Positions 31,795 through 41,533 are shown, numbered from the stretch's first letter. The stretch: DNA of 64,000 nt from an uncultured Gardnerella sp. (GCA_947252975.1 CAMXWX010000002.1:14575-78574); one strand, 5' to 3'. Made by a program: numbers and translations. The notes: generated by a model from the sequence alone, not told the origin.

Positions 31795-33852
31795 TCAAAT
31801 TTGCTCGCTAAGCGTAAGCCACTCTTCTTCTAACGCGCTAGATTCGCTTTGATTCGCCTGCAACTTCTCGTTAAGCTCTTGCAAGCCAACAAAATCGCTA
31901 GGATCGTGGCTTGCCATTTTTTGCTCAATCGCGCTTTTTTCTTCTTCAAGCTTTTCTAGCTTGCGCTCTATTGCCGCAACTCTTCTTGTAGCATCGTAGT
32001 ACGCTTTTCCGCTTAATTTTGCTTCAGATTTTTGATTTGATTTTTGATTTGACTTTTGATTTGAATCTAATCCAACACCTTCTGCAGACTCCGACTTTGA
32101 CTCCGACTTACCACCAGATTCCGCCGCAAAATCTGCCTTAGACTCTTGCATATTTGCGCGCTCATAGTCTTCCATAATCTTTAAATATTCGTCAACTCCG
32201 CCTGGAAGATGGCGAATCTTGCCGTCAATCAACGCAAACTGCTGATCAGTCACGCGCTCAAGCAAGTATCTGTCGTGCGAGACAACAATCAAAGTGCCTG
32301 GCCAAGTGTCTAGTAAATCTTCCATAACGGCAAGCATGTCTGTATCTAAGTCGTTTCCAGGCTCGTCCATTATCAACACATTTGGCTCGTTTAGAAGAAT
32401 CAAAAGCAATTGCATGCGACGTTTTTGGCCACCCGAAAGGTCTGCAATCGGCGTCATAAGCTGCTCTGGCTTAAAACCAAGCCTCTCCATAAGCTGACCA
32501 GGAGTCACTTCTTTGCCGTCGATTATGTAGCTTGGCTTGTATCGGCTCAAAACCTCTTTAACCTTATATTTTCCAAGCTTTTCCAGCTCTTCTAGGCGCT
32601 GAGATAGCACGGCAAATTTTACAGTTTTGCCAATATTTACATGACCTTTAGTTGGATGCAAAGAGCCGTCGATTATGCTTAAAAGCGTTGATTTTCCAGC
32701 GCCATTAGCTCCGACTATGCCGAATCGGTCTCCTGGCCCTATTAGCCACGTTTGATTGTCTAAAATCATGCGGCCGCTAATCGTTTTTTGCAATGCTGCA
32801 CATGTTTCTTTTAATGGCGATTCTTCTTGCGATAATGGCGATTCTTGCGATTCCACTTGCGATTCTTCTACAGAAATCGTAACGCTACCATCATGCGTAG
32901 GCTGTGAAAATGGCGATTTTACAATATCCGCATCGGATGCAGCAGGACTTGATGAATCCTCAAAAATTTGCGTAACGTCAATCAAATCAACAACTTGCTT
33001 ACCAAGACGAGAAGTTGCCATTCTTTTTAGCTCAAGAGTATCTCGCATTGGCGGAACGTCTGCTATAAGCTCGCGAGCTTGCTTAACGTGGAATTTTTGC
33101 TTTGTAGAACGCGCTCGAGCACCTCTAGAAAGCCACGCAAGCTCTTTACGAGCCAAATTCCGCCTGCGCTCCTCGCGAACATCCGCCTGGCGTTCGCGCT
33201 CAACTCGCTGCATCATGTACGCACTGTAGCCGCCTTCAAACGGGTCGATTGCGCCATCGTGAACTTCCCACATAGAAGAGCAAACTTCGTCTAAAAACCA
33301 TCTATCGTGTGTAACAAGCAAAAGAGCGCCCTGCCCATCTTGCCACCTGTGCAAAAGATGCTCCGCAAGCCAATGAATTGTAAGAACATCAAGATGATTC
33401 GTAGGCTCGTCCAAAGCCAAAATATCCCAATCGTGCAGCAGAAGCCTTGCCAAATCCGCACGCCTGCGCTGTCCGCCAGAAAGCGTACCAACCTTAGCTT
33501 CAAGGTTGATTCCGCCCAAAAGAGACTCCACAATTTCTCGCTGCTTTGAATCTGCAGCCCACTCGTAATCCTGGCGATTCTCCAATGCAGCTTGGCGAAC
33601 CGTAGCATTATCGTCTAGCGGATCTCGCTGACTTAAAATGCCTAATGTTAGGCCATTTCTGCGAGTAACTCTTCCAGAATCTGGGCTAATCGCGCCTTGA
33701 AGAAGCTTTAGAAGAGTGGACTTTCCGTCTCCGTTTTTGCCTACGATTCCTATGCGGTCGCCTTCAAAAACGCCTTGAGTTACGTCTTTGAAAATCGTTT
33801 TTGTTGCAAATTCAAGGGAAACATGTTCTAGTCCCAAATCATAAGTAGGCAT
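31795..33852 (-). CDS. ABC-F family ATPase (Uup/Ettã-like, ribosome-associated type)
   Basis: A 685-residue soluble protein with two ABC domains and no membrane segment. First site: GKNGDGKST, LSGGQRRRADLARLL, ILALDEPTNHLD. Second: GANGAGKST, LSGGQKRRMQLLLIL, LIMDEPGNDLD. A basic linker follows domain one. Between the domains is a Ser/Glu/Asp-rich insert (about 305-350), and near residue 600 a Lys/Ser/Asn repeat (KSNQKSNQKSNQKSEAK), then a C-terminal coiled coil as in Uup. ABC-F proteins act on the ribosome; a transport role is unlikely. The AT-rich inserts look like slippage products. Confidence 0.9.
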   Translation of the reverse strand: MPTYDLGLEHVSLEFATKTIFKDVTQGVFEGDRIGIVGKNGDGKSTLLKLLQGAISPDSGRVTRRNGLTLGILSQRDPLDDNATVRQAALENRQDYEWAADSKQREIVESLLGGINLEAKVGTLSGGQRRRADLARLLLHDWDILALDEPTNHLDVLTIHWLAEHLLHRWQDGQGALLLVTHDRWFLDEVCSSMWEVHDGAIDPFEGGYSAYMMQRVERERQADVREERRRNLARKELAWLSRGARARSTKQKFHVKQARELIADVPPMRDTLELKRMATSRLGKQVVDLIDVTQIFEDSSSPAASDADIVKSPFSQPTHDGSVTISVEESQVESQESPLSQEESPLKETCAALQKTISGRMILDNQTWLIGPGDRFGIVGANGAGKSTLLSIIDGSLHPTKGHVNIGKTVKFAVLSQRLEELEKLGKYKVKEVLSRYKPSYIIDGKEVTPGQLMERLGFKPEQLMTPIADLSGGQKRRMQLLLILLNEPNVLIMDEPGNDLDTDMLAVMEDLLDTWPGTLIVVSHDRYLLERVTDQQFALIDGKIRHLPGGVDEYLKIMEDYERANMQESKADFAAESGGKSESKSESAEGVGLDSNQKSNQKSNQKSEAKLSGKAYYDATRRVAAIERKLEKLEEEKSAIEQKMASHDPSDFVGLQELNEKLQANQSESSALEEEWLTLSEQI

Positions 33853-33901
33853 AACTCACAAATATAGCTGTGCTGCTATACCATTCGCGAATGCAGGTCG
33901 T

Positions 33902-33960
33902 CGTTCGCACGGATTAGCCGTGCGAACGTCTCCGCAGCGCAGAAGCAGTGCTTCTGCGCT
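33902..33960. repeat. Two adjacent perfect hairpins
   Basis: Stem one is CGTTCGCACGG / CCGTGCGAACG (33902-33928, 5-nt loop). Stem two is AGCGCAGAAGCA / TGCTTCTGCGCT (33936-33960, 1-nt centre). The surrounding word order (CGTTCGC..GATTAG..ACGTC..GCTCAGCGC) recurs at 11161-11217 in a decayed form, which marks a repeat family. Confidence 0.65.
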
Positions 33961-34036
33961 GAGCTGCTCAGCGCGCCAAATTGCCTTCGCGCGCTACGCT
34001 TTAAGCGCTCGGGCAGGTTGGCGCGCAAGCTAGGTA

Positions 34037-34124
34037 GAGATTCGAGATTTTTCGCCCTGAATGAGATGAACCTCAGCGCCGAAGGTGGTGATTCATCGAA
34101 TGAAGAAGAAAAATCGAGAATCTC
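34037..34124. repeat. Long inverted repeat (possible structured RNA)
   Basis: Arms GAGATTCGAGATTTTTC (34037-34053) and GAAAAATCGAGAATCTC (34108-34124) match at 15 of 17 positions, with a 54-nt interior that has minor self-complementarity (TGAATGA...TTCATCG). The left arm also occurs alone at 12703-12719. Confidence 0.55.
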
Positions 34125-34430
34125 AGGCGATTAAGCAATACGCAATTGTTCAAACACGTAAGAGGGCTGGGTGATTCTTGGTCGAACAGTATAAGAGCGG
34201 CAGCCGATACCAAATAATCCAACGGCTCACGCCTACAAACAAACTTAAACCAAAAACAAAATCAAAGCCAAATCGGAACAACCGCAACAACAAACAACAC
34301 GTAAGAGGCGGAGCGTTGTGAGACAAGAATTAGCCAGCCCTCAGCAACACTAAATAGGAAAATCCGCTCACATCTTCGCTTGACTTTGTACCAAAATTGC
34401 AAAATGCTTAAAGTCGTATAGTATTGAATC

Positions 34431-35585
34431 ATGAGTTACGTATCTGAAAATTCTTTACACAATGCTGTGAATCTTGCTGCAACAGACCTCTTTACTTTTA
34501 GCTACAAGCACATTATTAAGCCGCACTTAGTGTTTAACATTCCGCCAGACGAAGCACACGACCGCATGATTGCATTTTGCAAAATAAGCGAGCGCATTCC
34601 TGGATTAATGTGGCTTTTGCGACAAATGCTTGACTACACAGATCCAATTTTACAAACGCAAGTTATGGGAGTAGATTTTGCGAATCCATTTGGCTTAAGC
34701 GCAGGACTCGATAAAAACTGTGATTTGTGCACAGTTCTAGACAACGCCGGTTTTGGTTTTGAAACAGTTGGCTCCACAACTGCTCGCCCATGCGCAGGAA
34801 ACGCTAAGCCTTGGTATCATAGGCTTCCGCAATATGATTCACTTCTTGTTCATGCAGGTCTTGCCAATGACGGCAGCGAATTTGTGATTCCTAGAGTAGA
34901 AAAAGCGTGGACAAACGCTAAAAGCATGCAACTTTCTGTAAGCATTGCGCGAACTAACGATAATCTTGTTGGTGATTTAGACGAAGGTATTGAAGATTAT
35001 CGCATATCTATGGAGCGCGCGAGCGGCAAAAGCTCCATGATTGAGGTTAATATTTCTTGCCCAAACACTATGGCTGGCGAGCCTTTTAGCAATCCAGATG
35101 CTTTAGATAAGCTTTTTAGTGTTTTAGATAAAGTAAGCAGACCTCAGCCAACTCTTGTAAAAATGCCTTTGAACTTAAAGGGAGGGTGGCCTCAATTTAA
35201 GTCTTTGTTAGACGTTTTAAGCGCGCATAAGGTTGATGGCGTGAGCATTGCAAATTTGCGCAAGAATCGAGATGGGCTAGACATTCCTGCAGATTGGCAA
35301 GGTGGAATCTCAGGGGCTCCAACTTACAATGCAAGCAATGAGCTTATTAAGCGCACTAGAAGCGAGTTCGGGTCTCGCTTTGCAATTGCTGGAATCGGCG
35401 GAGTATTTACCGCTGAACAGGCGTATCAAAAGATTAGAAACGGCGCCGACTTAGTTATGTTCGTTTCTTCTCTTATGTACAGAGGCCCTCAACAAATTAC
35501 AACATTAAAGCGCGGTCTTGCAAAGATGCTTAGAAAAGACGGCTTTAATAGTGTTAAAGATGCTGTTGGAGTAGACGCGCTCTAG
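34431..35585 (+). CDS. pyrD: Dihydroorotate dehydrogenase, quinone-type (class 2)
   Basis: A 384-residue flavoenzyme for the fourth step of pyrimidine synthesis. FMN and orotate sites are seen in PFGLSAGLDKNCDL, VEVNISCPNT-like IEVNISCPNT, LVKMPLN and AIAGIGGV. The N-terminal 55 residues include the membrane-associating helix region typical of class 2 enzymes. No SD site precedes ATG 34431; TATAGT 8 nt upstream suggests a nearly leaderless mRNA. Other pyr genes are not in the window. It converges with the PBP gene, with a repeat between them. Confidence 0.93.
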   Translation: MSYVSENSLHNAVNLAATDLFTFSYKHIIKPHLVFNIPPDEAHDRMIAFCKISERIPGLMWLLRQMLDYTDPILQTQVMGVDFANPFGLSAGLDKNCDLCTVLDNAGFGFETVGSTTARPCAGNAKPWYHRLPQYDSLLVHAGLANDGSEFVIPRVEKAWTNAKSMQLSVSIARTNDNLVGDLDEGIEDYRISMERASGKSSMIEVNISCPNTMAGEPFSNPDALDKLFSVLDKVSRPQPTLVKMPLNLKGGWPQFKSLLDVLSAHKVDGVSIANLRKNRDGLDIPADWQGGISGAPTYNASNELIKRTRSEFGSRFAIAGIGGVFTAEQAYQKIRNGADLVMFVSSLMYRGPQQITTLKRGLAKMLRKDGFNSVKDAVGVDAL

Positions 35586-35598
35586 GCGAGAGTCGCAC

Positions 35599-35662
35599 TA
35601 GTGACAACAAACACTAGCGGCCACACACTAGCAACAAACACTAGCGACCAAACACTAGCGAG
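35599..35662. repeat. Imperfect tandem repeat between pyrD and the PBP gene
   Basis: Words ACAAACACTAGCG and CCACACACTAGC alternate with a period near 28, giving about two units. It reaches the stop codon of the PBP gene (TAG at 35655-35657). Confidence 0.6.
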
Positions 35663-38078
35663 TTCCGCCAGAATACGAGCTGGAGGTATCTCTACTGCTG
35701 GAGTCACCAGAATATTGGTCTTGCCTTCCGTCGCCCGTTGCGTAGCGTCCGTTTGTAGCAGCATCTTGTTGCGAGTTTTGATCACCTTGCGAGTTTTGAT
35801 CACCTTGCGCACTCTGATCGCTTTGCGAACCCTGGCTTTGCTCTTGAGCTGCCTGCCTGCGCGCTTCTTCTTCCCTATCGCGCTGTTGTTGCAACTCATA
35901 TTGCCTGCGCATCTGCTCGCTAGTCAACGGCATTTTTCCGCCAGCCATATACTTTGGATCTGGCTTTCCGTAATCGTTATCCATAGGCGTGTTAGATGCC
36001 TTTAGGTACGTATCCATAAACTTTTTCCAAGCAGGCATAGCAATGTAGGTACCATACCATGTGCTGTGGTAGACGCCATTAATGCGCATGTTGTTAAAGC
36101 TTTTTTGAACTTCCGCATTTCCAACCGCAATAAACGCAGATACCTTGTTTGGCACAAATCCAGCTGTTGCCATGTAAAAGTCTTCGTTAGTACCAGTTTT
36201 AGTAAACGTTTTTCGTCCACCTTCTAGCTGAGCCATATGCGCAACACCAGTTGGCTGAACAACGCCTTGATTAATAGCGTATGCTGCCGTTTGAGCAACC
36301 TTCTTTGGTATTGCTTGATGGCAATTAGCGCTAGGAACACGCAAACGCTTACCATTCTTGTCTACTACACGCTTAATGGCTATAGGATCGCATTGAACGC
36401 CATCAGCTGCGATTGTTGCATAAACATTTGCCATTGTAAGCGGCGAAGCTTGCACAGCACCAATCAACATAGGAGGATTGAACGAGTTCTTAGAGAACAC
36501 ATCTTCTTGACCCAGTGGCGAATTGTGATACCCAAGTGTTTTCGCAGCCTCTGCCACTGCACACAGCTTAAGCTGGGCACCCATAGCAGCCTGAATAGTG
36601 TTATGAGAATGAACAAGACCCATTAAAGGCGTTTCTGGGCTAACACTACCGCCACCAGAGTTTTGAACAGACCAGCGACCAATTCCACGATACCTTGCAC
36701 AAGAAAAATCAGTGTTGTTATAAAGCATGCTTGTTCTTAGAGGCTGATTAATCGACTTTCCAGCAAGCAACCAAGCAACAATGTTAATTGGCTTCCACGT
36801 AGAACCAATCTGCCAGCCTAAGCCGCCGCCGTCTCGCTCGTCTACAGCGTAGTTAATCGCAGTGTGCGTAGGGTCTGATTTTGCTGCATCTGTAGCATCG
36901 TAAATACGGTTGCTTCCAAATCCAAGTACTTCTCCAGTTCCAGGCTTAATAGCAGCAATCGAAACTTCAAAACCGCTTGGATCGTTTATTGGAACAGTAG
37001 CCCTAGCTGTATCCATTGCAGAAGAGTTTGCAAGAATATCCATTGTTGTGTAAATGTCTAATCCGCCTTCGTTAAGAAGCTTTTGACGCGCAACAGTGGT
37101 TTTACCAAACTCGCGAGAATTCAATATTTTTTTAGTAACGTAATCGCAGAAGAATGCAGCGTCTCCAGCAGCTTGGCATCCAACATTTGCAACTTCGTGC
37201 TGAATATTAAGCGTATCTTTAATTGGAATTTTTGCAGCATCATCATGCTCTTTTTGGCTTATAAAATTCTGCCTAAGCATTAAATCAAGAACAATATTCC
37301 TTTGCTTTTGCGATTCTGGCCAATTTTCTTCTATAGAAGGATCATACCTAGAAGGATTTTTTGTGATTGATGCAATCGTTGCCGCTTGAACAAGATTAAG
37401 CTTTGCTGCAGTAGTGTTAAAGTAGCGCTTTGCAGCTGTTTCTACACCATAAAGATTATTACTACCGAATTGCGCAACGTTTAAGTAACCCTGCAAAATC
37501 TCTAACTTTGAGTATTTTTTCTCCATTTGAATTGCGATTAGCATTTCTCGCAATTTTCTAGCAACAGTACTTTCTGCAGCATGATATTCCGATATAGGAT
37601 CGTTATCTTCCCTAGCTTTAATCATAAGAACGTTTTTAACGTACTGCTGCGTTAAGGAAGAACCACCTTGCATATCTGACTTTTTAATAAACGTTTGCAC
37701 AAACGCACGCATAACGCCTTGAACATCTACGCCAGAATGTTCAAAGAATCGTCGATCTTCTCGAGCAACCATTGCTTGTTGCATATATTGCGATATTCGC
37801 CTAAGCGGCACAACAGTGCGGTTTTGAGCATAAAAAGTGGCAATAACAGTTTTGCCATCGGAAGCGTATAATCGCGATTTTTGAGGCAAAGCAGTAACGT
37901 CAAAATCAATACCATCTACCCTAAGAGAAGGCACAACAGACTTAACAACGCTGTTTATGCTCATTACCCCTGGAACAAATAGAATACTAGAAGCTACACC
38001 ACCTGCAACACACAAAGTGATGTACGTAAGAAACAGTGCGAGTACTCTACGAGTTGTTAGGGATTTCTTTTTAGGCAT
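35655..38078 (-). CDS. Class A penicillin-binding protein (transglycosylase/transpeptidase)
   Basis: An 807-residue bifunctional peptidoglycan synthase. A basic N-terminus and one membrane helix (11-34) anchor it. The GT51 domain has catalytic Glu107 in VAREDRRFFEH, and GGSSLTQQYVKN (138-149). The transpeptidase has SxxK as STWK (426-429), SxN as SHN (491-493) and KTG (627-629). The last 100 residues are Gln/Asp/Ser/Gly-rich low complexity with an in-frame 18-bp repeat (QGDQNS twice), outside the cell. ATG 38078. It lies 97 nt below the Crp/Fnr gene; a 9-bp tandem repeat occupies that gap. Length exceeds minimal PBP1A by the tail. Confidence 0.94.
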   Translation of the reverse strand: MPKKKSLTTRRVLALFLTYITLCVAGGVASSILFVPGVMSINSVVKSVVPSLRVDGIDFDVTALPQKSRLYASDGKTVIATFYAQNRTVVPLRRISQYMQQAMVAREDRRFFEHSGVDVQGVMRAFVQTFIKKSDMQGGSSLTQQYVKNVLMIKAREDNDPISEYHAAESTVARKLREMLIAIQMEKKYSKLEILQGYLNVAQFGSNNLYGVETAAKRYFNTTAAKLNLVQAATIASITKNPSRYDPSIEENWPESQKQRNIVLDLMLRQNFISQKEHDDAAKIPIKDTLNIQHEVANVGCQAAGDAAFFCDYVTKKILNSREFGKTTVARQKLLNEGGLDIYTTMDILANSSAMDTARATVPINDPSGFEVSIAAIKPGTGEVLGFGSNRIYDATDAAKSDPTHTAINYAVDERDGGGLGWQIGSTWKPINIVAWLLAGKSINQPLRTSMLYNNTDFSCARYRGIGRWSVQNSGGGSVSPETPLMGLVHSHNTIQAAMGAQLKLCAVAEAAKTLGYHNSPLGQEDVFSKNSFNPPMLIGAVQASPLTMANVYATIAADGVQCDPIAIKRVVDKNGKRLRVPSANCHQAIPKKVAQTAAYAINQGVVQPTGVAHMAQLEGGRKTFTKTGTNEDFYMATAGFVPNKVSAFIAVGNAEVQKSFNNMRINGVYHSTWYGTYIAMPAWKKFMDTYLKASNTPMDNDYGKPDPKYMAGGKMPLTSEQMRRQYELQQQRDREEEARRQAAQEQSQGSQSDQSAQGDQNSQGDQNSQQDAATNGRYATGDGRQDQYSGDSSSRDTSSSYSGGTR

Positions 38079-38127
38079 GCGTACTATTCTAGAGGCTTGC
38101 CTCTACGTTGCGGCACGCAAAAATCGC

Positions 38128-38177
38128 GATTTACAAGATTTACGCGATTTGCACGATTTGCATGATTTGAACGATTT
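38128..38177. repeat. 9-bp tandem repeat upstream of the PBP gene
   Basis: Five and a half units: GATTTACAA, GATTTACGC, GATTTGCAC, GATTTGCAT, GATTTGAAC, GATTT. They start about 50 bp upstream of the PBP ATG and end at the stop codon of the Crp/Fnr gene. Copy number may vary between strains. Confidence 0.8.
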
Positions 38178-38895
38178 ATCTTTCTGCTCGGCGAATCAAC
38201 ATTCCAGGCTCGTAAATAATAATCGACCTTCCGTGCCTTTTAATCCAACCTCTTTGCGCAAAATCCATCAACGCTTTATTAACTGTTTCTCTAGAAGATC
38301 CAACCAATTGCGCAAGCTCTTCTTGAGTTAAATCGTGAGGAACAAGCACGCCTTCTCTAACAGGCTCTCCAAATCTAGAAGCAAGGTTCAAAAGCGTTTT
38401 TGCTAATCTTGCTGGAACGTCCATAAAAACAAGATCAGAAATATGCTCGTTGTTTGCTCTTAAGCGAGCAGCTAAAACTTGAAGCATATCTACAGCAACT
38501 CGCGGATGATGACCTAACCAGTTAAAAAGTACTTCATTTTCTAGCCACAGCACGCGAGTTTTATCTGTAATAGCAATCGCAGAAGCCGTACGCGGCCCGC
38601 CATACGGGTCAAAAACAGGAATCTCCCCAAGAATTTCCCCATGCGTGTGAATGCTAAGCAATTGCACACGATTATCTCTAGAATGACGAACAAGCTTAAC
38701 GCGTCCGCGCTCCAAAAGATACATGCGGCGATCCGTATCTCCTTCGTTAAAAATCGCCTGCCCCTTAGAAAAAACCGACTCATGCAAGTGTTCTAGCAGC
38801 TCCCTCGCTTGGTCTAGTGGCACTTGCTTAAATAACGCTGTATGCGTTAACGGAAGGTCTTCCGCATAGGGCTTATCTGGCTTAATTCTTACCAC
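38176..38895 (-). CDS. Crp/Fnr-family transcriptional regulator (GlxR-like)
   Basis: A 239-residue regulator. Residues about 25-140 form a cyclic-nucleotide-binding beta roll (IFNEGDTDRRMYLLERGRVKL; phosphate cassette region GEILGEIPVFDPYGGPRTAS, which keeps RTAS). A dimerisation helix follows, then a helix-turn-helix at about 185-215 (LTQEELAQLVGSSRETVNKAL). The layout and the neighbouring PBP gene match the actinobacterial Crp/GlxR locus. cAMP binding is plausible from the intact PxRTAS-like cassette but unproven. Targets cannot be listed; no matching operator was searched for. Confidence 0.92.
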   Translation of the reverse strand: MVRIKPDKPYAEDLPLTHTALFKQVPLDQARELLEHLHESVFSKGQAIFNEGDTDRRMYLLERGRVKLVRHSRDNRVQLLSIHTHGEILGEIPVFDPYGGPRTASAIAITDKTRVLWLENEVLFNWLGHHPRVAVDMLQVLAARLRANNEHISDLVFMDVPARLAKTLLNLASRFGEPVREGVLVPHDLTQEELAQLVGSSRETVNKALMDFAQRGWIKRHGRSIIIYEPGMLIRRAER

Positions 38896-38925
38896 AATCA
38901 GCCTCCAATGTGTTTTAAGGATATT

Positions 38926-41502
38926 CTACGAAATACCCATGGCATCTAAACACCACGCGTTTTCGTAGCAAACTTCTTCCCACTTTTTATATCTACCAGA
39001 GCCTCCGCCGTGGCCACCTTCTGTTTCAACGCGCGCAATCGCATCCACTCCAGCCGCTTGCAATCGCGCAAGCCACTTAAGCGGTTCCGTAACAAGAACG
39101 CGAGTGTCGTTAATCGAAGACGTTATAAGAATCTTTGGAAACTCACTTGCATCAACGTGTTCAGGCACATTCTCGTAAGGCGTATACGACTTTAGATACG
39201 CGTAATCTTGCGCATTGTGCAACGGGTCTCCCCACTCGTCCCACTCGGTAACAGTAAGCGGCAGCGAGTCGTCCAACATAGACGTAAGCGCGTCTACAAA
39301 AGGAACGTCCGCTTCGATTCCTGCGTAGCATTGCGGAGCCATATTTGCCACAGCTCCCATAAGAAGGCCGCCCGCAGAACCACCATTTGCAACAGTATGA
39401 TTTGCATCAGCATACCCTGCTTGTTGCAAAGCGCGCGTAACGTCTACAAAATCCTCAAAAGTGTGTTTTTTATTGCGCCGCCTGCCATTCTCATACCACG
39501 CGCGACCCATTTCTCCGCCGCCTCGCACATGCACTTGCGCAAAAAGCACGCCTCTGTCTAACATGCTTAAACGCGCAACAGAAAAATACGGATCGCTGCT
39601 AATCTCGTACGCTCCGTAAGCGGTTATAAACATTGCGTTCGTTTTTGCAACAGCGTCTTTTTTCCACACTAGCGAAACTGGCACGCTCTCGCCGTCTCGA
39701 ACTTTAACCCACACTCGTTTTTCTGCGTAGTCGTTTTCGTTAAAATCGCCTAAAATTTTTCCGCGCTTAAGCAAAACGCTTTCACCTGTTGCTGGGTCTA
39801 GTTCTTTTAACGCTCCAAGAGTTGCGTAACTTGAGCAAGAATAACGTATTTTTGGCGCTTCATAACACGGATTTCCCGTTGCTCCAATAAGGCTGATTCT
39901 GCTATTTTTGGCTTGTTCAAGACTTATTTTAGACAATTCTTTGCGAGCGCTAGTGGAACGGAAGCTTGCGACTTTTGCGCAAGAATCGCTAGCCTCCAAC
40001 GAATCGTTAAGCGCCAAAGAATCGCAAGAAACCGCGCAATCGAAAGAATCTCCTACAAACCCATCTTCTTTTACAAGACGGAATCTCCATGGGCAGCCAG
40101 TCTTAAAATCTTCAACGGCATTGCTTTTAGTCATAACTGCCAATTGAGGCAAGCCATTCGCGCGGAAAGAAAGAGCAACGTAATTTTTATAAACGCTTAA
40201 ACCATCTACGCTCAAGCCGCGCAATCCTTGCAAAATCTTAGGATTTTTGCTGTTGTAATACGGCGCACTAATGGCCTTTTTACTCGCGCCTTTTTCTATT
40301 AAATCGCCATTTTGGCATCCGTATGGAGACCCTTGCGCAACGCAGATGCCTTCGCCAATGTTAAATGGCATTGAATCCGCAGAGTGCTTCCGCAAATCTA
40401 TAACATCAATTTGAAAATTAGGATTTTTAAGATTGTGGCTTACAAACATTAGTGGAATATCTTTGCCATCTTGCCCAGCATTTTCAAAGCACGCAAACGA
40501 AACGTCGTATTCTACGTTTTCTATAGGCTTAAGAACCATTCTAAAATCGCCTTCTGGAGTGCTTAGAGGCAGCATTAACACGCGTGAAGTGGTTTTAGAA
40601 CTGCTGTTTATAATAACACTTCGCTCGTCGAAGCTTTCGTACACGCTAACAAAAAAGCGTTCGTCTAAATCTTCAAAAACTTTAACGTCATTTTCTACAC
40701 TTGTTCCAACCTTATGCCTAAACACTTGGTATGGCCTCCAAGCACTATCTAAAGTTACGTAGAAAACCCATTTTCCATCTGGCGTTAAAAGCGCAGAAGA
40801 TATGCCTTTTATGCAATCCGAAAGTGTTACAAAACTACTGTTATAGCGAGTGATGTAATCGGCACTTTCGCTACCATTTTCTTCGATATTTTCGCCATTT
40901 TTGCAATCAAAATCGCCACTTTTCTCCGCGCAAAAATCGCGAATATAAAAGTCAAATCTTTCATCGCCCTTAGAGTCAACTCCAAACAGCATTCGCTTAC
41001 CATCTAAGCTAATATCCATTCCACCAAGCTGAAAGAATCCGCCATTAAAACGGTTAGCTTCTATATTTGCGTCAAAAATAACCTCTTCGCATGGCGTTTG
41101 ACCAGCATGAGCGTGCTCATCTATAACAGGTGGATTCCAATCATCTTCGCTTTTAATTTTCATACGGCATTGAACGCCATATTGTTTGCCTTCTTCTGTT
41201 CTAACGTAATACCAATAGCCGTCCATGCGCGTTGGAACCGACATATCTGTTTCTTGAATACGGCTCTTTAACTCACTAAACAAATGTTTACGTAAAGTCT
41301 CTAAACTAGAAACGCGTTTGCTAGTGTACTCATTTTGAGCATCAATATACTCGCGCAACTCCTTGGATTTAGTGTTACTCATCCATGCATATTCGTCTAC
41401 GAATACATCGTTATGAAACTTACGAACGTAGTCAACTCGTTTTGCAAGAAGTGGCTTTTTAACAGTATTAAAATCACTAACTTTTAGCGAACTATCTTCC
41501 AT
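38926..41502 (-). CDS. Prolyl oligopeptidase family serine peptidase (oligopeptidase B-like)
   Basis: An 858-residue S9A peptidase. The N-terminal half forms the beta-propeller lid, beginning KVDYVRKFHNDVF-like ADYEWM-type sequence (VDEYAWMSN). The C-terminal alpha/beta-hydrolase domain has the nucleophile in NGGSAGGLLMG, the catalytic Asp in SSINDTRVL and His in EGGHGGGSGRYK. The ending ETEGGHGGGSG is typical of oligopeptidase B, which cuts short peptides after basic residues. Family length is about 690-720; here two Ser/Asp/Glu/Lys-rich inserts (near 210-225 and 490-530) account for the excess. Cytoplasmic, no signal peptide. A 9-bp tandem repeat lies just upstream. Confidence 0.9.
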   Translation of the reverse strand: MEDSSLKVSDFNTVKKPLLAKRVDYVRKFHNDVFVDEYAWMSNTKSKELREYIDAQNEYTSKRVSSLETLRKHLFSELKSRIQETDMSVPTRMDGYWYYVRTEEGKQYGVQCRMKIKSEDDWNPPVIDEHAHAGQTPCEEVIFDANIEANRFNGGFFQLGGMDISLDGKRMLFGVDSKGDERFDFYIRDFCAEKSGDFDCKNGENIEENGSESADYITRYNSSFVTLSDCIKGISSALLTPDGKWVFYVTLDSAWRPYQVFRHKVGTSVENDVKVFEDLDERFFVSVYESFDERSVIINSSSKTTSRVLMLPLSTPEGDFRMVLKPIENVEYDVSFACFENAGQDGKDIPLMFVSHNLKNPNFQIDVIDLRKHSADSMPFNIGEGICVAQGSPYGCQNGDLIEKGASKKAISAPYYNSKNPKILQGLRGLSVDGLSVYKNYVALSFRANGLPQLAVMTKSNAVEDFKTGCPWRFRLVKEDGFVGDSFDCAVSCDSLALNDSLEASDSCAKVASFRSTSARKELSKISLEQAKNSRISLIGATGNPCYEAPKIRYSCSSYATLGALKELDPATGESVLLKRGKILGDFNENDYAEKRVWVKVRDGESVPVSLVWKKDAVAKTNAMFITAYGAYEISSDPYFSVARLSMLDRGVLFAQVHVRGGGEMGRAWYENGRRRNKKHTFEDFVDVTRALQQAGYADANHTVANGGSAGGLLMGAVANMAPQCYAGIEADVPFVDALTSMLDDSLPLTVTEWDEWGDPLHNAQDYAYLKSYTPYENVPEHVDASEFPKILITSSINDTRVLVTEPLKWLARLQAAGVDAIARVETEGGHGGGSGRYKKWEEVCYENAWCLDAMGIS

Positions 41503-41533
41503 TTATAACCTTTACAATCTTTATGATCTTTAC

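Larger units (their letters stand above)
33853..34430. other. Repeat-rich gap of 580 bp
   Basis: No coding sequence. It contains two strong palindromes (33902-33928 and 33936-33960), a dispersed-repeat copy (33990-34020), and a long inverted repeat (34037-34124). Downstream is a weakly repetitive stretch with two ACACGTAAGAGG words (34156 and about 34298). The pyrD promoter must lie near its right end: TATAGT (34417-34422) ends 8 nt before the pyrD ATG. Confidence 0.6.
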
